Below the pieces are notes generated by a model, which saw only the letters and a program-made list of their open reading frames with translations, had not been told where the DNA came from and ran no database searches. Shown here one piece after another: positions 5,295 through 5,446 of a DNA stretch of 5,446 nucleotides. Source of the DNA: CAVZLD01 sp964522605 (lineage in GTDB: Bacteria > Planctomycetota > Planctomycetia > Pirellulales > Pirellulaceae); NCBI GenBank assembly GCA_964522605.1, contig CAZFWV010000432.1, positions 1 to 5,446 on the forward strand. The letters are read 5' to 3'. The stretch's first letter is position 1, and each line of letters opens with the position of its first letter. The position numbers and the translations under genes are program-made.

Positions 5295-5446
5295 GCTAAA
5301 CGAGCAGGGCGAGGCGGCGTGTCTCAAGAACTGGTCGCACGACGACTTCTCGGGATTTTGATTTCCCAGACGGCAATTTGAGACATTCACCGCACCGAAA
5401 ACGCCTAAAATCAAACCGTAGAGCAGCTTACCGCAATGACGAAGGT

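Larger units (their letters stand above)
4826..5446. other. Gene-poor region at the right end
   Basis: About 620 bp with no convincing intact gene. Besides the structured element, the short inverted repeat and the possible transposase remnant, I see only short unrelated reading frames with no start site, motif or composition to support them. An ATG at 5436-5438 near the right edge could open a plus-strand gene, but too little sequence is present to judge. Confidence 0.6.

Noticed and set aside
5125..5361. A 78-codon plus-strand open frame in the right-hand region
   Set aside because: No family resemblance and no convincing start. The opposite strand gives a better, though still weak, explanation as a transposase remnant.
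5357..5415. TTTGATTT and AAATCAAA as an 8-bp inverted repeat 43 bp apart
   Set aside because: AT-rich and low in complexity, and it flanks nothing recognisable. Chance is a sufficient explanation.
5436..5446. Start of a new plus-strand gene at ATG 5436
   Set aside because: Only three codons are visible before the edge and no ribosome site precedes them.

Overview
The window looks like chromosomal DNA from a planctomycete, probably of the Pirellulales type. The evidence is a DUF1559 pseudopilin-like protein with a textbook prepilin methylation site, a secreted beta-propeller ending in calcium-binding (dockerin/EF-hand) loops and a PEP-CTERM sorting tail, moderately high GC, and weak or missing Shine-Dalgarno sites. 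No replication, phage or plasmid genes are visible.

Layout. Positions 1-887 (minus strand) hold the first 295 codons of a 3-isopropylmalate dehydrogenase (leuB, leucine biosynthesis), cut by the left edge. Positions 888-1125 form a divergent intergenic region with one plausible sigma70-type promoter for each direction. Positions 1126-4825 (plus strand) hold three consecutive genes: a six-bladed NHL-like propeller with four EF-hand loops and a PEP-CTERM tail; a DUF1559 protein with a type IV pilin-like N-terminus; and an exported six-bladed sialidase-fold protein. Gaps are 106 bp (with a 9-bp-stem hairpin) and 54 bp, so the last two are probably co-transcribed and all three may be. Positions 4826-5446 have no intact gene. 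They hold a structured, repeat-like element just after the cluster and what looks like a badly decayed IS5-type transposase on the minus strand.

How the genes may work together. leuB is ordinary cytoplasmic metabolism, transcribed away from the cluster. The three plus-strand proteins are all predicted to leave the cytoplasm by different routes: a signal peptide with a PEP-CTERM/exosortase tail, a prepilin-type leader, and a signal peptide alone. The two propellers suggest binding or processing of extracellular ligands, perhaps glycans, but no substrate can be named from the sequence.

I did not find a clear new defence, RNA or mobile system. The most notable points are a natural Lys-Tyr pair in the cofactor loop of the isopropylmalate dehydrogenase, normally seen in NADP-dependent isocitrate dehydrogenase; an in-frame 18-bp duplication in the signal peptide of the sialidase-fold protein; a DUF1559 protein whose H-X9-DG motif has lost its glycine; and the structured element at 4843-4903.
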